Below, one piece after another: positions 9,976 to 19,145 of a stretch of 46,081 bases of DNA. Position 1 is the stretch's first letter. The number at the start of each line of letters is the position of its first letter. The position numbers and the translations under genes are program-made. The stretch comes from Alphaproteobacteria bacterium (lineage in GTDB: Bacteria; Pseudomonadota; Alphaproteobacteria; Micavibrionales; Micavibrionaceae): contig JAGNKE010000021.1 of NCBI GenBank assembly GCA_018000295.1, positions 1-46,081 of the forward strand, written 5' to 3'. The notes below the pieces were generated by a model, which saw only the letters and a program-made list of their open reading frames with translations, ran no database searches and was not told the DNA's origin.

Positions 9976-10285
9976 ATTTCTTTCTAAAATTCATAAATTT
10001 TTTTATTTTGTCGAGAATCTCCTCCTCGGGTTTGTATACGATTGGCATATCGTTCCAACCTTTCCAATACACCAATAGCCTTCCGCATGACGGGCAGAGG
10101 AGGGAAGGTGTCATTTCTGGCATCAGTTGATCTGCGATTTCGGTTTTTGTCGTTTGGTCTTTGGCGTCATCATCTTCACCAAAAAAGCTTATGAAATGCT
10201 TATCCTGAATCATATGCCATTCATATGCATTGGGTATGGCGTGCAAAGGGATAGTTTGTTTACAAGTGCATAACACTTTAGGCAT
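9974..10285 (-). CDS. small zinc-ribbon-like protein of unknown function
   Basis: A 103-residue protein with CTC near the N-terminus (C6, C8) and CPSC near residue 65, a spacing consistent with a single zinc ribbon. The middle is acidic and the C-terminal helix is lysine-rich. The gene is AT-rich compared with cobT upstream of it, and the same strand is shared with a 14-base gap to the cobT stop, so it may be the last gene of that transcript. No family is recognised and metal binding is inferred only from the cysteines. Confidence 0.65.
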   Translation of the reverse strand: MPKVLCTCKQTIPLHAIPNAYEWHMIQDKHFISFFGEDDDAKDQTTKTEIADQLMPEMTPSLLCPSCGRLLVYWKGWNDMPIVYKPEEEILDKIKKFMNFRKK

Positions 10286-10299
10286 GAGTAATCTCCCAA

Positions 10300-12138
10300 T
10301 TACTGCTCGTCAAAAATTCCCGAAAGTTGCTTCGTCAGGGCTTCGGCGAGTTCGTCGGCGTCGGCGATGGTGATGGCCTTTTTGTAATAGCGGGTCACGT
10401 CGTGGCCTATGCCGATAGCGGTCAGTTCCACGTTCGAGCGGTTTTCGATCCAGCGGATGACGTTGCGGAGGTCCATCTCCAGAATATTCGCGGGGTTTAC
10501 GGACTGGGTCGAGTCGTCCACCGGAGCGCCGTCGGATATGACCATCAGGATTTTGCGCTCCTCCGGCCGTTTGGCGAGGCGGTTATAGGCCCAGACGAGG
10601 GCTTCGCCGTCGATGTTTTCCTTTAATATTCCTTCCTTAAGCATCAGGCCGAGGTTTTTACGGCAGCGGCGCATCGGGGCGTCGGCGGCCTTATAGATAA
10701 TGTGCCGGATATCGTTCAGGCGGCCGGGATATTCGGGGCTGCCGTGCTGGCTCCATAGCTCACGCGATTTGCCGCCTTTCCAGGTGCGGGTAGTGAAACC
10801 GAGGATTTCGGTTTTGAGGTTACAGCGCTCCAAGGTCTGCGCGATGATGTCGGTGGTCATGGCGGCAATCGCGATAGGGCGGCCACGCATGGAGCCGGAA
10901 TTGTCGATCAGGATGGTGAGTATCGTATCGCGGAACGGGGCGATCTTTTCCTGCTTGAAGGTCAGGGAGACGTTTGGATTGGCGATCATGCGGGCAAGGC
11001 GGGAGGCGTCGAGATAGCCTTCCTCCATGTCGAACTGCCAGCTGCGGCGTTGTTTGGCCATGAGTTTTCTCTGCAGCCGGTTGGCGAGTTTTGTAATGAG
11101 ATTGTTATAACCCGAGATTTTTTTATCCAGCATGGCGCGCAGGCGGCGCAGCTCCTCCGGGTCGGCGAGTTCCTCCGCGTTTAAAGTTTCATCAAATTGT
11201 GTCGTGAAAACGGTGTAGCGGCCTTCCACGCCTTCGATGAAATCCTCGCCCCGGCCGGGGAGAGGGGCGTAGTTTTCTTCGGCGGCCTCATCGGGCAGGT
11301 CGCTCAGCATTTCCTCCATGCCCATATCGAAGGCGGAATCGGCGGGTTTGGGGGCAGCTTCGGAATCGCGCAGACCGGGCATGGAGTCGCTTTGTTCGGC
11401 GGACTTATCGTCCCGTTCTTCCTGCTCGCCTTTATTCTGCCCGTCTTCGGGTGGAAGTTGATGGTCTTCGCCCAGTGAGTCGTCCTCGCCCTTGCCGATG
11501 GGAAGCTGGAGTTCGCGCAGGAGTTCGCGGGCGAGGGTTGCGAATTGCTGCTGGTTGGCCAGTGTTTCTTTCATTTTTTGAAAGCTTGCGGATTTCAGAT
11601 GCTGCTCGATCCACGGTTTCCAGAGGTCGTAGACTTTTTGCGCCGAGGGGGGCGGGGCGATGCCCGTCATTTCCGTTCGTGCGACAATGTGCAAAGCATC
11701 GGCGAGGCTGACGCTTTCACGTTTAATAATATCCGCGAAGCCTCTGCGTTTAGATTTTTCCTCCAGCACGGCGTTGAGGTTATCGGACACGCCTTTCATT
11801 TTCAGGGCGCCCAGAGCATCGCATCGTGCCTGTTCGAGCGCGTCGAGCGCGGCCTGCGCCTGCAAGTCGGACTGGGCGTTGCGGCGGTGCAGGGCGGGAT
11901 CATGGTACGCGATTTTGAGCGCGTACGTATCCGCGCAGCCTCTTACCAAGCGAGTCGTTTCCGGCGGCAGGTTCGGGTCGGGCATCGGCAGGCGCGGCCG
12001 GGTGAGGGAACCGATCTGACCCGTTGGGGACTCCGCCTCGGAGAAGGTCACATCCAGTTCCGGCTTGCGGGCGAGGGTGCGGACCACCGAGCGGGTGCTG
12101 GATTTGAATTCTTCGGCCTTGTTACTGGATTCGGTCAT
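10300..12138 (-). CDS. cobT: CobT-like cobaltochelatase subunit (vWA domain)
   Basis: A 612-residue protein from ATG 12138; the frame is open to a TTG nine codons upstream. It has a helical N-terminal domain, a long acidic Gln/Glu/Asp-rich middle (about 215-295) and a C-terminal von Willebrand A domain. The MIDAS motif is DNSGS (about 412-416), with a later [10 protein letters not shown]. In aerobic B12 synthesis, CobT and the AAA+ protein CobS energise cobalt insertion by CobN. No cobN or other B12 gene is in the window, and many alphaproteobacteria keep this pair without the pathway, so a more general chaperone-like metal insertion or remodelling role is possible. It is separated from cobS by a lipoprotein gene on the opposite strand. 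Confidence 0.92.
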   Translation of the reverse strand: MTESSNKAEEFKSSTRSVVRTLARKPELDVTFSEAESPTGQIGSLTRPRLPMPDPNLPPETTRLVRGCADTYALKIAYHDPALHRRNAQSDLQAQAALDALEQARCDALGALKMKGVSDNLNAVLEEKSKRRGFADIIKRESVSLADALHIVARTEMTGIAPPPSAQKVYDLWKPWIEQHLKSASFQKMKETLANQQQFATLARELLRELQLPIGKGEDDSLGEDHQLPPEDGQNKGEQEERDDKSAEQSDSMPGLRDSEAAPKPADSAFDMGMEEMLSDLPDEAAEENYAPLPGRGEDFIEGVEGRYTVFTTQFDETLNAEELADPEELRRLRAMLDKKISGYNNLITKLANRLQRKLMAKQRRSWQFDMEEGYLDASRLARMIANPNVSLTFKQEKIAPFRDTILTILIDNSGSMRGRPIAIAAMTTDIIAQTLERCNLKTEILGFTTRTWKGGKSRELWSQHGSPEYPGRLNDIRHIIYKAADAPMRRCRKNLGLMLKEGILKENIDGEALVWAYNRLAKRPEERKILMVISDGAPVDDSTQSVNPANILEMDLRNVIRWIENRSNVELTAIGIGHDVTRYYKKAITIADADELAEALTKQLSGIFDEQ

Positions 12139-12203
12139 AAATCCCAGAATAAAGGATAATTTCAATTAAAACAGGGGTTAATTGTGTATCTGTTTTCGCT
12201 AAT

Positions 12204-12232
12204 TTGACGGATTTGTTGGCTTCTGCTATAAG
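12204..12232 (+). promoter_or_regulatory. sigma-70-type promoter of the cobS/cobT-embedded lipoprotein gene
   Basis: TTGACG (12204-12209), a 17-base spacer and TATAAG (12227-12232) form a good housekeeping promoter. The expected transcription start, near 12239, leaves a leader of about 50 bases before the ATG at 12288. CTGGAG at 12274-12279 provides the ribosome binding site. The site lies between cobT and the lipoprotein gene. Confidence 0.7.
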
Positions 12233-12287
12233 TTAGGGAGAAATCAATTTTTTCATAATAATAAAGCGTTTATCTGGAGTGAATAAA

Positions 12288-12683
12288 ATGGGTTTTAAAA
12301 GTGCACTTGGTACGGTCATGGGTGGCCTTACGGCTTTGGCTGTAGCGGCTTTTTCCGTGGTGCCGGGTTGTCAGGAGATGATGAAACCGAACGGTCCCGA
12401 CGAAACGAATACGCAGCAGTTTTTTCGCGGAGCTGTGCGCGGACCTGTTGATGCTGTAAAAGGTGGAGCAGAGGGGTTGTCGGGCGCTTTTAGTGCGAAG
12501 GATGTTGAAAGAGTTCTTGAGAACGCTGACAAAGCTGGTCGCACCATCCAGCAAGGTGTTGATCAGTATCAGAGGAATCGCGGAGGCGGTTCGTCCTCAG
12601 CGCCCAGCGATATTATCGGCGTCCCTAAACCTGATTATGTTCCCGGAGTTATTCCCGGCGATCCCGCTCCTCCGGGAAAATAG
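12288..12683 (+). CDS. small putative lipoprotein between cobS and cobT
   Basis: A 131-residue product. Residues 1-28 are an export signal ending VVPGC, which could serve as a lipobox with the cysteine as lipidation site. After it comes a polar segment with a repeated amphipathic helix (about 45-95), then a Gly/Ser/Pro-rich tail. ATG 12288 is preceded by CTGGAG. It has its own strong promoter and lies on the opposite strand between two genes normally found together, with only 7 bases separating it from the convergent cobS stop. The function is unknown. Confidence 0.75.
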   Translation: MGFKSALGTVMGGLTALAVAAFSVVPGCQEMMKPNGPDETNTQQFFRGAVRGPVDAVKGGAEGLSGAFSAKDVERVLENADKAGRTIQQGVDQYQRNRGGGSSSAPSDIIGVPKPDYVPGVIPGDPAPPGK

Positions 12684-12690
12684 TCCAGCT

Positions 12691-13764
12691 TCACATTTTT
12701 ACCGCGACATTGTGGATGGCGCTTTGCGGAAGTTCGACCCCGAAGCAGCGCTGATAGTATTCCGCGATCAGCGGGCGTTCCGTTTCATCGCATTTGTTCA
12801 GGAATGAAAACTGGAAGGCCAGTTCGCGGTTGCCGAAAATCATCATATTTTCTGCCCAGCTTATGACTGTGCGCGGGGACATGAGGGTAGAGAGGTCGCC
12901 GTTAACAAAGCCCTGCCGGGTCAGATCGGCCAAAGTCACCATCTGGCTCACGGTCTCGCGGGATTCTTTTGTGTCCAGCTCCGGCAGTTTGGCGAGGACG
13001 ATATCCACCTCGTGGTCATGTTCAAGATAGTTCAGGGTCACGACGACGTTCCATCGGTCCATCTGGCCCTGGTTAATCTGTTGTGTGCCGTGATAGAGGC
13101 CGGTCGTGTCGCCGAGGCCAATCGTGTTGGTGGTCGCGAACAGGCGGAAGGCCGGATGGGGGCGGATAATCATATTCTGGTCGAGAAGGGTCAGTCGGCC
13201 TTCGGATTCCAGTACACGCTGGATGACGAACATCACGTCCGGGCGTCCGGCGTCGTATTCATCGAAGACGAGGGCCACAGGATTTTGCAAGGACCAAGGG
13301 AGGAGGCCTTCCTTCCACTGGGTGATCTGTTTGCCTTCCTGCAGGACGATCGTGTCCTTACCGATCAGGTCGATGCGGCTGACGTGGCTATCGAGGTTGA
13401 TTCTCACGCACGGCCATTTGAGGCGGGCGGCGACCTGCTCGATATGAGTGGATTTTCCGGTGCCGTGGTAGCCCTGAATCATCACGCGGCGGTTATAGGC
13501 GAATCCGGCGAGGATCGCCAAGGTGGTATCGTGGTCGAATTTGTAGGTCGGATCGAAGTCGGGAACGTTGGCATTATCTTCAAGAAAGCCCGGAACCTCC
13601 CAGTCGATATCAAGGCCGAAGGTTTCGCGGACATTATATTTCGTGTCCGGAATGGTCGTGTATTTGCCTTCCTTGGCCTTGATCTGGGTGATGCTGAACG
13701 TCATACCACGCCCAGCTTCCTTTTCCTTGTCCAGTTCATCCGACCGGGTACGTTTTTCGCTCAT
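12691..13764 (-). CDS. cobS: CobS-like cobaltochelatase subunit (MoxR-type AAA+ ATPase)
   Basis: A 357-residue AAA+ ATPase. It shows Walker A GYHGTGKS (98-105), Walker [11 protein letters not shown] (about 164-173), the sensor segment [18 protein letters not shown] and an arginine-rich SPRTVISW region. The N-terminal domain contains the DIDWEVPGF motif found in alphaproteobacterial CobS. The partner is the vWA protein CobT, whose gene is downstream on the same strand after an opposite-strand insertion. A J-domain gene lies 32 bases upstream on the same strand. With no cobN visible, the name reflects homology and does not prove cobalamin synthesis. Confidence 0.94.
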   Translation of the reverse strand: MSEKRTRSDELDKEKEAGRGMTFSITQIKAKEGKYTTIPDTKYNVRETFGLDIDWEVPGFLEDNANVPDFDPTYKFDHDTTLAILAGFAYNRRVMIQGYHGTGKSTHIEQVAARLKWPCVRINLDSHVSRIDLIGKDTIVLQEGKQITQWKEGLLPWSLQNPVALVFDEYDAGRPDVMFVIQRVLESEGRLTLLDQNMIIRPHPAFRLFATTNTIGLGDTTGLYHGTQQINQGQMDRWNVVVTLNYLEHDHEVDIVLAKLPELDTKESRETVSQMVTLADLTRQGFVNGDLSTLMSPRTVISWAENMMIFGNRELAFQFSFLNKCDETERPLIAEYYQRCFGVELPQSAIHNVAVKM

Positions 13765-13796
13765 GGGGATAATTAATTCCTTGCGGGAACGCAGAA

Positions 13797-14414
13797 TCAG
13801 GCGCCTTGTTCCGTTGATTTCTGAAACTTCCTGTAAGCCAGTTTGAGTATGGTATAAGCCATATTTACGCGCTTGAGAAGCTCTTCTGTTTCTTGAGAAC
13901 CCTTGTTCAGGTCGGGATGGTACTTTTTGGCCAGAGCCTTGTAGCGGTTTTTGATTTCCGCGAAGGTTACAGGCTCTTCCAAGCCCATGATTCCGAGGGC
14001 TTCGCGCTCCGGGGTGAGTGTGTTGGCCGTATTCCCGCTGTTTGCGCCCTTTGTGTTTTCTTTTTCGGCTTCCTTATCCGTATAGTTGTAAGTCTGCCAT
14101 GCCTTGTGGCGTAAAAATTCTGCGGGATCCTTTATTTCGAGGCCATAGTGCCAGGTCGGGCGGTCGCCGTAAAAGCTGCTGTTTATGTGGTTTTCAACCT
14201 CTGTTTCGTTCATGCCCGAGAAAAAATCCCAAGCCTTGTTATATTCGCGTACGTGATCCAGACAGAACCAATAATATCCGCTCAGGCTGCGGTCCCTGGG
14301 CGCACGGTGTTCCCCGCACGCCCGGCAGCCCGGCATTTCGCAGGATTTAGGCTGTGCGATGGTCTTGCCGTCTGCGAATTCAGGAGAGTTTTGCTTTAGT
14401 TTGATCCGTGGCAT
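13797..14414 (-). CDS. J-domain protein with N-terminal cysteine cluster
   Basis: A 205-residue protein. ATG 14414 is chosen because the extra 92 codons upstream run through bolA in antisense. The N-terminal half carries CEMPGCRAC (C25, C30, C33) and a later C51 in YYWFCLDH, a likely zinc or metal site. The C-terminal residues 140-205 are a J domain with KKYHPDLN containing the HPD tripeptide that stimulates DnaK ATPase. This domain order is typical of an alphaproteobacterial family that lies upstream of cobS. It may deliver clients to DnaK, and its position suggests a link with the CobS/CobT ATPase. That link is inference. Confidence 0.88.
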   Translation of the reverse strand: MPRIKLKQNSPEFADGKTIAQPKSCEMPGCRACGEHRAPRDRSLSGYYWFCLDHVREYNKAWDFFSGMNETEVENHINSSFYGDRPTWHYGLEIKDPAEFLRHKAWQTYNYTDKEAEKENTKGANSGNTANTLTPEREALGIMGLEEPVTFAEIKNRYKALAKKYHPDLNKGSQETEELLKRVNMAYTILKLAYRKFQKSTEQGA

Positions 14415-14462
14415 AGAACCATTATATAGCGTAAGAACAGTCTTTAGCAAAGGAGACGTTGT

Positions 14463-14744
14463 ATGGGTATGGAACAAAGAATGGCTGAACTTCTGCGGTC
14501 TGCCCTTGAGCCCGAAGAACTGGAAATTATCAATGAAAGCCATCTCCACCGGGGTCATAGCGGAGATGACGGTACCGGGGAAAGCCATTATAAACTGATA
14601 ATTGTATCCAACAGGTTTCAGGGGCTTTCTCGGCTCCAGAGACATCGGTGGGTTACTCAAATTCTTGGAAGCGATGTCGAAAAAATTCATGCTCTATCGC
14701 TCAAACTTTTGACCCCGGCAGAAAAAAATCAACCTGATACCTAA
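14463..14744 (+). CDS. bolA: BolA family protein
   Basis: A 93-residue protein preceded by AAAGGAG. It shows the BolA core: an N-terminal helix, then ESHLHRGH, a GESHYKLIIVS strand and the RLQRHRWVTQIL helix. BolA proteins pair with monothiol glutaredoxins, bind or sense Fe-S clusters and, in some species, act as regulators. The gene is divergent from the J-domain gene with a gap of only 48 bases, a common arrangement in alphaproteobacteria. Confidence 0.93.
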   Translation: MGMEQRMAELLRSALEPEELEIINESHLHRGHSGDDGTGESHYKLIIVSNRFQGLSRLQRHRWVTQILGSDVEKIHALSLKLLTPAEKNQPDT

Positions 14745-14752
14745 CCCTATAG

Positions 14753-14781
14753 TTGCATATTTTACTGCTTTTGGTTAGCAT
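14753..14781 (+). promoter_or_regulatory. possible promoter of the ribbon-helix-helix gene
   Basis: TTGCAT (14753-14758), a 17-base spacer and TAGCAT (14776-14781) lie just after the bolA stop in an AT-rich gap. The leader to the proposed start at 14863 would be about 75 bases. No terminator hairpin is evident between bolA and this site. Confidence 0.5.
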
Positions 14782-14862
14782 ACCTAAGTTGTGTTTAAAT
14801 TTGCGAGCTACGATTTATTGTTCAGTTTTTTATCGGCGTTCTTATTTATTGATTTTTAGTGT

Positions 14863-15297
14863 GTGTGGGGTGGAGTGTTGGGATTACTTGACGAACAATC
14901 GTCAGAGCGGGCCAAGGGTGCTGATGAGAGTGTACGCAGTACGCTCGTGAGTCGCAATGTCACCGTTTATGGGCGGCGCACCTCTATCCGGCTGGAGCCG
15001 GAAATGTGGGAGGCGCTCAAGGATGTGGCAAAAAAGGAAAAGTGTTCCGTTCATAATCTTTGTACGCTTGTCTTCCTGAGAAAAAATGGCGATACGTCGT
15101 TGACGGCTGCGATCCGAGTTTTTCTGATGCTCTATTTCAAAGCGGCTGCGACTGAAGGCGGGCATCAGAAAGCTGGGCACGGAAGCTTCGAGAATATGAA
15201 AAAACGTGCGAAAATTCCCGCGGAGTACGATTCTTATTTTTCAAAAAATTCTTCCGGCACACGTTCGGACGATCAGGACAATGCGAAAGTGGCCTGA
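14863..15297 (+). CDS. ribbon-helix-helix domain protein
   Basis: Up to 144 residues. The core RNVTVYGRRTSIRLEPEMWE is the beta strand and first helix of the RHH_4 type ribbon-helix-helix found in small alphaproteobacterial DNA-binding proteins. It is followed by SVHNLCTLV and SLTAAIRVFLMLYF. The C-terminal 40 residues are polar and probably disordered. The start is uncertain: GTG 14863, GTG 14875 and TTG 14878 are all in frame and none has an ideally placed ribosome binding site. A regulatory role is likely, and the targets are unknown. It converges on accA with 19 bases between stops. Confidence 0.82.
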   Translation: MWGGVLGLLDEQSSERAKGADESVRSTLVSRNVTVYGRRTSIRLEPEMWEALKDVAKKEKCSVHNLCTLVFLRKNGDTSLTAAIRVFLMLYFKAAATEGGHQKAGHGSFENMKKRAKIPAEYDSYFSKNSSGTRSDDQDNAKVA

Positions 15298-15316
15298 ATT
15301 TCCTGTTCAGTTTTTT

Positions 15317-16264
15317 TTAGAAATGCCGTCCGGCCTGGAGAAACTTTTCACGGCGCTTGCGGATGATTTTCTCCTCGTCCCAGGGAGACATCTCCTTGAT
15401 CGCTTTTTCGATCTGGTTGGCGACGTTCAGGATCGTGTCGCTGCGGTTGCGGTGGGCTCCGCCCATCGGCTCTTCGATGATGCCGTCTATGAGCTTGAGT
15501 TCCATGAGATCATTTGCTGTCAGTTTCAGGGCGGCGGCGGCTTCCTTGGCGTAGTCTGCGGTTTTCCAAAGTATGGACGCGCAGCCTTCGGGGGAGATCA
15601 CGGAATAAATGGCGTGTTCGAGCATATAGACACGATCAGCGGTAGCTATGGCTATGGCGCCACCTGAGCCGCCTTCGCCGATGATCACAGAAATGATCGG
15701 AACGGTGCAACGCAGGCAGCTTTCGATTGAGCGGGCGATGGCTTCGGATTGTCCGCGTTCTTCGGCTCCAACTCCGGGATAGGCTCCGGCGGTGTCCACT
15801 AACGTAATCACGGGGAGGTTGAATTGCTGGGCGAGCGCCAGAAGCCTTTGGGCCTTTCGGTAGCCTTCGGGCCTGGCCATGCCGAAATTGTGCCTGATGC
15901 GGCTATCCGTGTCGTGACCCTTCTCGTGGCCCATAATGATGCAGGACTGGCTGCGGAATTTTCCGATGCCGCCTAGTAAAGCATGGTCTTCGGCGTATTT
16001 GCGGTCACCAGCCATCGGCATGAAGTCGTCAATCATCTCCTTGATGTAGTCGAGGAAATGCGGCCGTTCCTGATGCCTTGCCACTTGAACCTTCTGTTCG
16101 GCCGACAGTTTGCTGTAGGTTTGTTTCAGCAGGCGCTCGGCCTTATTCTGCATCCGCGAGATTTCCTCGGCGATGTTGATTGTGCCGCCGCTGTCGACAT
16201 GGCGGAGTTCAGAGATTTTACCCTCAAGCTCCAGAATCGGCTTTTCAAAATCAAGCTGGCTCAT
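15317..16264 (-). CDS. accA: acetyl-CoA carboxylase carboxyltransferase subunit alpha
   Basis: A 315-residue protein of normal AccA size. It contains the AccA core segments DHALLGGIGKF, GHEKGHDTDSRI, NFGMARPEGYRKA, LVDTAGAYPGVGAEERGQ and GEGGSGGAIAI, which form the carboxyl-transfer site and oxyanion hole. With AccD it transfers CO2 from biotin on AccB to acetyl-CoA, the first step of fatty acid synthesis. It lies downstream of xerD on the same strand, a recurrent alphaproteobacterial arrangement, but an intervening hairpin suggests separate transcription. Confidence 0.97.
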   Translation of the reverse strand: MSQLDFEKPILELEGKISELRHVDSGGTINIAEEISRMQNKAERLLKQTYSKLSAEQKVQVARHQERPHFLDYIKEMIDDFMPMAGDRKYAEDHALLGGIGKFRSQSCIIMGHEKGHDTDSRIRHNFGMARPEGYRKAQRLLALAQQFNLPVITLVDTAGAYPGVGAEERGQSEAIARSIESCLRCTVPIISVIIGEGGSGGAIAIATADRVYMLEHAIYSVISPEGCASILWKTADYAKEAAAALKLTANDLMELKLIDGIIEEPMGGAHRNRSDTILNVANQIEKAIKEMSPWDEEKIIRKRREKFLQAGRHF

Positions 16265-16298
16265 TTATCCACGTCATTTCTGACTGTTATGTTTTGTC

Positions 16299-16359
16299 AA
16301 AAAGGCGCAAGTGATCTTTCGCCCCGAGGGCGCATGGTCTCACTATTTTGCCTTGCGCC
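16299..16359 (-). terminator. nested hairpin with T-run between xerD and accA
   Basis: On the minus strand GGCGCAAG (16359-16352) pairs with CTTGCGCC (16311-16304), followed directly by TTTTT (16303-16299), as in an intrinsic terminator. The 40-base loop contains a second hairpin, CGCCC-tcg-GGGCG (16332-16320). TTGACA follows at 16300-16295 and could be the -35 of an accA promoter, though no good -10 is seen at 17 bases. Confidence 0.5.
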
Positions 16360-16361
16360 AC

Positions 16362-17360
16362 TTAGGCCTTGCCTTCGGCGGTTTTCGACAATGGGTGCTT
16401 TTCCTGCACCGTTTTCTTGACCTTGTCGCCCAAAATATGGGTGTAAATCTGGGTCGTCGCGATGTCGGCGTGGCCGAGCATTTTCTGCACCGAGCGGAGG
16501 TCAGCGCCGTTGCTCAGCAGGTGTGTTGCAAAGGCGTGACGCAGGACGTGCGGGCTGACGCGGTCCTCGTCTATGGCCGCGTCCTTGGCCAAATCCTTGA
16601 GCAGCTGTGCAAAACGCTGGCGGGTCAGGTGGCCGCTTTCGGATGTTTTGGAGGGAAAGAGCCATTTCGCGGTTCTGGCGCTTGTTCCATCGTTTCCTGA
16701 AAATTGCTGGCGGATTTCGAGGTATTTGGAAAGGGATTTCTGGGCGGTCTCGGTCAGAGGGACCATGCGTTCGCGTCCGGCTTTGCCTTCAACCATGAGG
16801 AACTGCTGGTTTTCGCCGATGGCCGATTGGGGCAAGCCTACCAGCTCCGATACGCGCAAGCCTGTGGCATAGAGCAATTCGAGCAAGCAGACGAGACGGA
16901 TGCTTTCAGCATCGCCCGCTCCGGCGGCAGTCTTAATCAATGTGTTCACTTCCTGCTCACTCAGGGTTTTGGGCAGGCTGCGGCCCTGTTTCGGGCTTTC
17001 GATGGTCGAAGTTGGGTCGTCCTGGCGAGTATTTTCAGAGACGAGGAAACGATAAAACTGGCGAAGGGCCGAGAGGCGGCGCGCAACCGTTCTTACGGCG
17101 ATTTTACCTTTGGCGGCTCCCTTGCCGTGGGTTTTTTCCGAAAGATCCTTCAGGTAGGCCTTGATGTCGTCGGTCGTAGCGGCGGTGATATCCCGGCTGT
17201 TCTTGCCCTTCATGAACTGGCTGACGTCCGCGAGATCACGCCAGTAAGCCTGGCGTGTGTTTTTTGCTGCACCGCGTTCAGAGGTCAGCATATCAAGGAA
17301 GGCGTCCACCTGAGGGTGAAGGTCGGGTTTCGGCATTGCTGGGCGGCCTGGACGTGCCAT
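16362..17360 (-). CDS. xerD: tyrosine recombinase XerD-like
   Basis: A 332-residue tyrosine recombinase. The N-terminal SAM-like core-binding domain (about 8-110) has TRQAYWRDL. The catalytic domain contains the first arginine in ATGLRVSEL, the lysine in EGKAGRERMVPL, HVLRHAFATHLL (HxxR), LGHADI and the nucleophilic tyrosine in QIYTHIL. XerC/XerD resolve chromosome dimers at dif. The genomic position beside accA and the close match to the housekeeping pattern argue against a mobile-element integrase. XerC is not in the window, so the C/D assignment rests on context. Confidence 0.9.
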   Translation of the reverse strand: MARPGRPAMPKPDLHPQVDAFLDMLTSERGAAKNTRQAYWRDLADVSQFMKGKNSRDITAATTDDIKAYLKDLSEKTHGKGAAKGKIAVRTVARRLSALRQFYRFLVSENTRQDDPTSTIESPKQGRSLPKTLSEQEVNTLIKTAAGAGDAESIRLVCLLELLYATGLRVSELVGLPQSAIGENQQFLMVEGKAGRERMVPLTETAQKSLSKYLEIRQQFSGNDGTSARTAKWLFPSKTSESGHLTRQRFAQLLKDLAKDAAIDEDRVSPHVLRHAFATHLLSNGADLRSVQKMLGHADIATTQIYTHILGDKVKKTVQEKHPLSKTAEGKA

Positions 17361-17390
17361 TGTGTGTTTCTCCTTAAAGTCTTCAAATTT

Positions 17391-19145
17391 TCATTTTACC
17401 GCTGCCAAAACCGATTCAGCAGTCAGGGACAGCGATTTATCATATAAGCCAATTCTCTTCATACTATCCGTCACTGCGATGAGAGCGTCCGGTGAAGGGG
17501 TTTCAGCAGAGGCAGTACTCAACACCAAGTTACTCAGCAAAATCGTTTCTCCGATGGCGTTTTTCTGACTGGCGCCTGCAAGACGCTCAATCTTTTCAGC
17601 CGAGGGCAAGGTGTAACCTGTATTCCCAGCCGTGTCAAAGCCATTTTCATAAACTTTGGCGCCATTATTGAGAGATGGGGGCTCCTTGTCAATATTTTCT
17701 ATAATGCTTCTCAAGGCTTCTTTCTGCGCCGGATTGTGCTGTGCAACAATATCCAGTATCTCGGCGGTGTTTTTTGGGGTCCGGCTTTCGGGACTGCCCA
17801 GGAGGTACCCTATTATTAGCAACCTCTTATATATAGGGTTGTCCGTGGACAAAGTTGATGTCTCAGGGGTGGCGACGCTGAGGAGCCAATCATAGGACAC
17901 TTCGCGGTTGGCCAACAGTTCGGACAGCAGAACCTTCTCAAGTTCCTGCGCTTCCAAAGGTTGTGAGCGCGTGTCCTCGATTTCGGGCAAAAAGGGAATC
18001 AGGGTTGCGGGGCCGTAGGAGGCGGAGAGCCGGATCGCCTCTTTTAATAAAGGGGGGATGTCGGTGGTTTCATCCGCCGTTTTGATTTTTTTGTATATCC
18101 TGATGAGGTCTTGGACGGGGCCGACGGCTTTATCATCGATGACGGCCGATTTGTAAAATCCAGCGATGGCTGTTCCCGGCAGCGTTCCGGTCTGGACTCC
18201 TCTATCCAGCAATTTCAGCCGGGTGTCCATATCCAGAGCAGGCACGTTCAGCAGTGGCTGAATGTGGTTGGCCGGAACCGATAAGTCTACGGCATCGGTC
18301 TGTGCTGAATATACCAATCGGTTTTCAGCCACCAAAATGGCGCGGTCGACCGGCGAGAGTGTCTCAAAGACCGAAGGCGTGTAGTTCAGGGTATATCCGG
18401 GCGTGGTGACGATGTTCCGTAAAACCTGAAAAATAGACGTGTCGGAGGAATCGAGATCAAATTTCTGGGGGGATTCGGCGGAAGCCATCACGTAGCGGCA
18501 ATACAGATTCAGATTCTTCCATAGGGTCGAGTCGTTCCGGTCACCGAAAAAGGTTTTTACCTCGACGCAGGCCAGCGCCTTCTTGCCCGTCATGATCAAC
18601 GCTGTGATTCCGGCGGCAGCGAAGCGCTCGTGATAGGGATCCTGGTCAAGGTTTGAATAGAAGGACGCGGCTTCTTCATAAAGCCCACGGTCGAGCATTT
18701 TTTCCATGCGGAGTGTCAGAAGGTCTTCGCCGGGGTTAGGCACTGTGTCCGCGACCAGTTCGCTTGTCGAGGCGGCGGTGAGCAGAACCTGATTGACCAG
18801 TTTGTGCATGGCGGGGCTTGAGGACGCATCGGGCTGTGCCTTAATCAGTTCCGTAATCGCGGAGCGGGTCGAGCCGCGGAAAAGGTCGGCGCCGAGGCTA
18901 CGGTGATCTTCCCGCGGGGAAAAGCCCATGGATTCGATTTTGGGGTCAATCTGATGGACGATTTCGGGTATTGCAGCCGGATCAGGGACAGGAGCCGTCT
19001 GGTTTTGCTGCTGAAGTGTTGCTTCTTCGTTGTTTTCAAACGGCTGGGGCTGGGCCAATGCCGGAAAGGTTCCCATAAAAATAAAAACTGCCAATCCGCC
19101 TAATGCTCTGCCGATTTTTCTAAAATACTTATTTTGCATCGGCAT
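17391..19145 (-). CDS. large exported protein of unknown function, alphaproteobacterial family
   Basis: A 584-residue protein. It starts at ATG 19145 (or 19139), has a basic N-terminus and hydrophobic segment ending FPALAQ, a Gln/Pro-rich spacer, and then an almost entirely helical body with repeat-like spacing suggesting a TPR or solenoid fold. It resembles proteins found upstream of xerD in Rhodospirillales, sometimes misleadingly called antifreeze-related; I base this on memory of the synteny. The start overlaps the end of a 47-residue membrane protein gene by 17 bases, so translation is probably coupled. A periplasmic or outer-membrane-associated location is inferred. The function is unknown. 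Confidence 0.78.
   Translation of the reverse strand: MPMQNKYFRKIGRALGGLAVFIFMGTFPALAQPQPFENNEEATLQQQNQTAPVPDPAAIPEIVHQIDPKIESMGFSPREDHRSLGADLFRGSTRSAITELIKAQPDASSSPAMHKLVNQVLLTAASTSELVADTVPNPGEDLLTLRMEKMLDRGLYEEAASFYSNLDQDPYHERFAAAGITALIMTGKKALACVEVKTFFGDRNDSTLWKNLNLYCRYVMASAESPQKFDLDSSDTSIFQVLRNIVTTPGYTLNYTPSVFETLSPVDRAILVAENRLVYSAQTDAVDLSVPANHIQPLLNVPALDMDTRLKLLDRGVQTGTLPGTAIAGFYKSAVIDDKAVGPVQDLIRIYKKIKTADETTDIPPLLKEAIRLSASYGPATLIPFLPEIEDTRSQPLEAQELEKVLLSELLANREVSYDWLLSVATPETSTLSTDNPIYKRLLIIGYLLGSPESRTPKNTAEILDIVAQHNPAQKEALRSIIENIDKEPPSLNNGAKVYENGFDTAGNTGYTLPSAEKIERLAGASQKNAIGETILLSNLVLSTASAETPSPDALIAVTDSMKRIGLYDKSLSLTAESVLAAVK

Noticed and set aside
10300..13764. Evidence of cobalamin synthesis
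   Set aside because: cobS and cobT homologues alone are common in organisms that lack the pathway. No cobN or other cob gene is visible.
16362..17360. Phage or element integrase
   Set aside because: The tyrosine recombinase has the housekeeping Xer motif set and the alphaproteobacterial position beside accA. No att repeats, tRNA or phage genes are near.
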